Source of the DNA: Myxococcota bacterium
GTDB taxonomy: Bacteria; Myxococcota; Polyangia; GCA-2747355; JAKLHH01
DNA length: 7,275 nt
Direction: 5' to 3'
NCBI GenBank assembly: GCA_022710245.1
Contig: JAKLHH010000365.1
Coordinates: forward strand, 1-7,275
The position numbers and the translations under genes were made by a program. Shown one piece after another: positions 4,987 through 7,275 of the stretch. Below the pieces are notes generated by a model. That model did no database searches. It was not told where the DNA came from and saw nothing but the letters and a program-made list of their open reading frames with translations. Within the stretch, counting starts at the first letter, position 1, and each line of letters opens with the position of its first letter.

Positions 4987-7275
4987 GTGACGTACGAGGT
5001 CGCCGAGGCCTTCGAGAGGCATCGCCACCGCTTCCTCCATCCCCTGGAGCTGGCGCGCAGGATCGACGCGTCCTGCGCTGCCCTCGAACAGGGCCAGGGG
5101 GTAGCCGGCGTGCTGGCCCTGCTGGCTCACGCCCCTTTTGACGCGCGGCTGCACGAGGCGCTCGCCGCGCACCACCTCGCCGCCGAGGACCTGGAGGCCG
5201 CCCGCCCGCACCTCGAGCTGCTGGTCGACGTCGCGGGGTGGCCGCGAGAGCGGCTGGTCGCTCGCTTCGGCGGGTGCGCGCCGGCGGGCACAGTTGCTAG
5301 TCGCGGCAGCTACGCCCGACCGCCCGACCTTGGCGGCGCCGCGACAATTGGAGCGGCGCCCCGCACGTCGGGCGGTGGCGGGCAGCTGCCGCGACCAACA
5401 ATTGGAGCGGCGCCCCGCACGTCGGGCGGTGGCGGGCAGCTGCCGCGACCAACAATCGCTGCGCTCGACGAGGTGGCCGCCGGCTCGCAGCGCCGCTGCC
5501 GCAACGCGGACCTGCGCCTCGACGAGCTGGGCCCCGAGCTCGGCGCCTCTTCGCTCACGCTGCGCTGGACCGCCCCGGCGCGCGCCTCGGTCGAGGCCGT
5601 GCTCGAGCGCTTCATCGCCCCGTGGACCATCGACAGCGGCGACGACCAGCTCGACCTGCAGGGCTGCTTCGACAGCTCCGTCCACCTCGGCACGGTGGTC
5701 GAGACGTTGCGCGAGCTCGCGCCGCACGTCGCCGACGTCCGGTTCATCCTCCGTGACCAGACCTCGCCGCTCTACGAGTGCTGGATCGTCGCCGGCGCGT
5801 TGTACGTCGCCGTCGCCACCCGGCCCGACGACGCCTGCGGAGACGCGGCCTACTGGCATCAGATCTACGACGAGCTCGACGGACAGGACCCGGCGCTCGG
5901 CGCCTACGTCGAGCTGCTCTGGAGCTGCTCCTTTCCGTTCCGCACCGACGCCTGGCCGCGCGACGACGCCGGCTCCTCCTGCGACGAGGAGGCGCTGCGC
6001 GACGCCGAGCGAGCGATCGCCGGCCTCCGGCGCCTGGGGCACGAGCCGCACTTCCTCGTCGCGCGGCTGCAGCATGTCCGGCGCGACGACCTCCAGGCGC
6101 GTCGCGCCCTGCGGCGCACGCTCGTGGAGCTGCCGGGCTTCCGTCTGGCGCGGGTGCTGCTCGCCGAGCTGCTGCTCGAGGTCCACGCCGACCGCGAGGC
6201 GCTCGCGATCGCGCGGCCGGCCACCGAGGCGCACTACTGTGACTCGAGCACCATCAGCTGCGCGATCGCCGCGGCGAGCCTGGGAGACGAGGAGGGCTGT
6301 GCGAGCTGGATCGAGGCCTACCTCGCGCGGATGCTCGATCCCTATCCCGGCGTGGTGCTGAGGGACGCGCAGCGGCTGCTCGACCGCGGCCTCTGGCGCG
6401 GCGCCGACCGGATCTACCGCGCGCTGATCGAGGACAAGCCGGGCTACGCGGCCCGCGCGCGCGAGGGCCGAGAGCGCTGCGCGATCGTCCGCGACGAGCC
6501 CTCCCTGGTGCGACAGCTCCTCGGCGCCGAGGGGGCGCGGCACCTCCGCGCGGCGGTCGGCGAGCGGCTGCGGGCGCTCGGGGAGCTCGCCGGCGAGCTG
6601 ATCACCGCCCAGCTCGCCCTCGACGGAGCCACGACGTTCACCGCGAGGCAGGCGGCGCGGGACGACTGGGACGCGGCGCAGGCGCTGTGGGCCGAGGCCT
6701 GGCCCGGGGTGCGCGCGCGCTGGCGGGGTGGGTTGATCGTCTCGGCGATGGTCGTCGGCGACGACGTCGCGGAGACGCTCGGCCGGCTGCTCGCCGCGCC
6801 CGAGGCCCGGCTGCTGCGCGAGCTGGTGCTCGCGGTCGCGGACGAGGAGGCGGCGGGGGTGGCGGCGGTGATCGAGCGACGGCCGCGCCCGTCGCGGCTG
6901 GCCCGGATCTTCCTCGGGTCGCGCACGCCCGCCGGTTGGGTCGCGCCGGCGGATCCCCCCCAGGCGCCGGCGTTGCCGCTCGACGTGCCCTGCATCCCGC
7001 TGCGCGCGATGACCCACTGGCAGTGGCTCGAGTGGGTCGAGCGCGACCGCGACCCGTACCGCTGCGCGCTGAGCTTCTCCCAGGTCTCGCCCGTGGAGCC
7101 GGGCTGGGAGTGGCAGGGCAAGCTGCGCCTCCTGCCTGACGCGCTGGCCGAGGCGGAGGCGAGGATCGACGCCCTCCCCGGCGCGGTGCGCTGCCTGTTC
7201 AGCCTCGACCCCGACGCGGGGACCGTCACGCTCTACCAGCACGGCGACCGCAGCTCCTGTGGGCTGGGCAACTTC
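4987..7275 (+). CDS. Large TPR-like protein of unknown family, 3' end beyond window
   Basis: The frame is open for 763 codons from GTG 4987 to the last base, with no stop. An in-frame TAG at 4975 rules out a longer start; the next in-frame GTG is at 5110. Third codon positions are strongly G/C, as in the neighbouring genes. No signal peptide or membrane span is visible, so it is probably cytosolic. Residues 1-100 are helical and TPR-like (EALAAHHLAAEDLEAARPHL, LLVDVAGWPRERL). Residues 102-157 are a low-complexity linker made by a DNA repeat. Residues 158-330 look alpha/beta and are rich in Trp, Cys and Asp (YECWIVAGALYVAVA, YWHQIYDELD). Residues 330-500 are again helical, with a TPR-like hairpin at about 459-490 (LLDRGLWRGADRIYRALIED). 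Residues about 579-645 (WRGGLIVSAMVVGDD, LLAAPEARLLRELVL, LARIFLGS) recall the repeat region that follows TIGR02996 domains in myxobacterial proteins; this is weak. The last 90 residues are unrecognised. No catalytic motif was found. Confidence 0.8.
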   Translation, partial: MTYEVAEAFERHRHRFLHPLELARRIDASCAALEQGQGVAGVLALLAHAPFDARLHEALAAHHLAAEDLEAARPHLELLVDVAGWPRERLVARFGGCAPAGTVASRGSYARPPDLGGAATIGAAPRTSGGGGQLPRPTIGAAPRTSGGGGQLPRPTIAALDEVAAGSQRRCRNADLRLDELGPELGASSLTLRWTAPARASVEAVLERFIAPWTIDSGDDQLDLQGCFDSSVHLGTVVETLRELAPHVADVRFILRDQTSPLYECWIVAGALYVAVATRPDDACGDAAYWHQIYDELDGQDPALGAYVELLWSCSFPFRTDAWPRDDAGSSCDEEALRDAERAIAGLRRLGHEPHFLVARLQHVRRDDLQARRALRRTLVELPGFRLARVLLAELLLEVHADREALAIARPATEAHYCDSSTISCAIAAASLGDEEGCASWIEAYLARMLDPYPGVVLRDAQRLLDRGLWRGADRIYRALIEDKPGYAARAREGRERCAIVRDEPSLVRQLLGAEGARHLRAAVGERLRALGELAGELITAQLALDGATTFTARQAARDDWDAAQALWAEAWPGVRARWRGGLIVSAMVVGDDVAETLGRLLAAPEARLLRELVLAVADEEAAGVAAVIERRPRPSRLARIFLGSRTPAGWVAPADPPQAPALPLDVPCIPLRAMTHWQWLEWVERDRDPYRCALSFSQVSPVEPGWEWQGKLRLLPDALAEAEARIDALPGAVRCLFSLDPDAGTVTLYQHGDRSSCGLGNF
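5291..5404. repeat. Imperfect 2 x 57 bp inverted repeat inside a coding sequence
   Basis: The centre is the CAATTG at 5345-5350. Reading outward from 5347|5348, the two 57-nt arms (5291-5347 and 5348-5404) are complementary at 44 of 57 positions by my base-by-base count, without gaps. Exact blocks include GTCGCGGCAGCT (5300-5311) against AGCTGCCGCGAC (5384-5395). The left arm is thus a diverged, inverted copy of the unit that is tandemly duplicated to the right. It is read in frame by the host gene. Confidence 0.8.
5344..5456. repeat. Exact 54-bp tandem duplication (two units plus 5 nt)
   Basis: Units 5344-5397 and 5398-5451 are identical at all 54 positions and are followed by ACAAT (5452-5456), the start of a third. 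Each unit encodes 18 residues (TIGAAPRTSGGGQLPRP with its flanks), so copy number can change without shifting the frame. Within the unit are the 10-bp palindrome GGCAGCTGCC (5381-5390 in unit one) and a CGCCC/GGGCG pair, so single strands could fold. Confidence 0.92.

Noticed and set aside
4595..4990. Plus-strand frame whose TGA overlaps the GTG start at 4987 (GTGA), which would suggest translational coupling
   Set aside because: The predicted peptide is Arg/Pro/Gly/Ala-rich, overlaps the lipoprotein gene on the other strand, and shows no domain or ribosome binding site.
5344..5456. Two-repeat CRISPR array
   Set aside because: The units are directly adjacent with no spacer, lie in an open frame and no cas gene is seen.
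5138..6361. Plus-strand 407-codon frame in a different phase within the right-hand gene
   Set aside because: Its product is dominated by Arg, Ser, Thr and Pro, a shadow of the real frame that starts at 4987.
4876..7242. Long open minus-strand frame (788 codons) antisense to the right-hand gene
   Set aside because: Its product is an Arg/Glu/Gln/Ala-rich composition typical of antisense frames in high-GC DNA; the plus frame has strong G/C third positions and plausible folded segments.

Overview
The window is very GC-rich DNA with strongly G/C-ending codons. Its proteins have a recognisable flavour: a TamB C-terminus, a degenerate FHA-like plus AgmX/PglI-type protein, a MORN-repeat envelope protein and a lipoprotein with an acidic linker. 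Together these suggest a Gram-negative bacterium of the Myxococcota or a neighbouring deltaproteobacterial lineage. The assignment rests on protein style and base composition, not on a marker gene.

Layout: (1) 1-1035 (+) is the 3' part of a TamB/DUF490 gene that enters from the left edge. (2) 1093-2193 (-) encodes an FHA-like, single-membrane-span, AgmX/PglI C-terminal protein with a strong ribosome binding site. (3) 2332-3711 (+) encodes a two-span protein with a MORN_2-type repeat region and is divergent from (2). (4) 3759-4661 (-) encodes a secreted lipoprotein of unknown function. (5) 4987 to the right edge (+) is one uninterrupted reading frame of at least 763 codons, which begins with GTG and has no stop inside the window. 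It encodes a large, partly TPR-like protein of unknown family. The genes alternate strand, so each is probably its own transcription unit. Four of the five proteins have no clear cytosolic enzymatic motif, and three look envelope-associated.

Non-coding parts are short: 57 nt (1036-1092, holding most of a perfect 7-bp hairpin), 138 nt (2194-2331, divergent promoter region with a dyad), 47 nt (3712-3758) and 325 nt (4662-4986, with a long-armed dyad just before the GTG start). No RNA gene, transposase, integrase, CRISPR array or origin was seen.

The most unusual structure lies inside gene (5) at about 5291-5456. Two identical tandem 54-bp units are preceded by a diverged copy of the same sequence in inverted orientation. 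This makes an imperfect 2 x 57 bp palindrome centred on a CAATTG at 5345-5350. It is read through in frame as about 55 residues of low-complexity linker with codon use unlike its flanks, so it looks like a mobile or palindromic DNA repeat that landed in a coding sequence and was tolerated.
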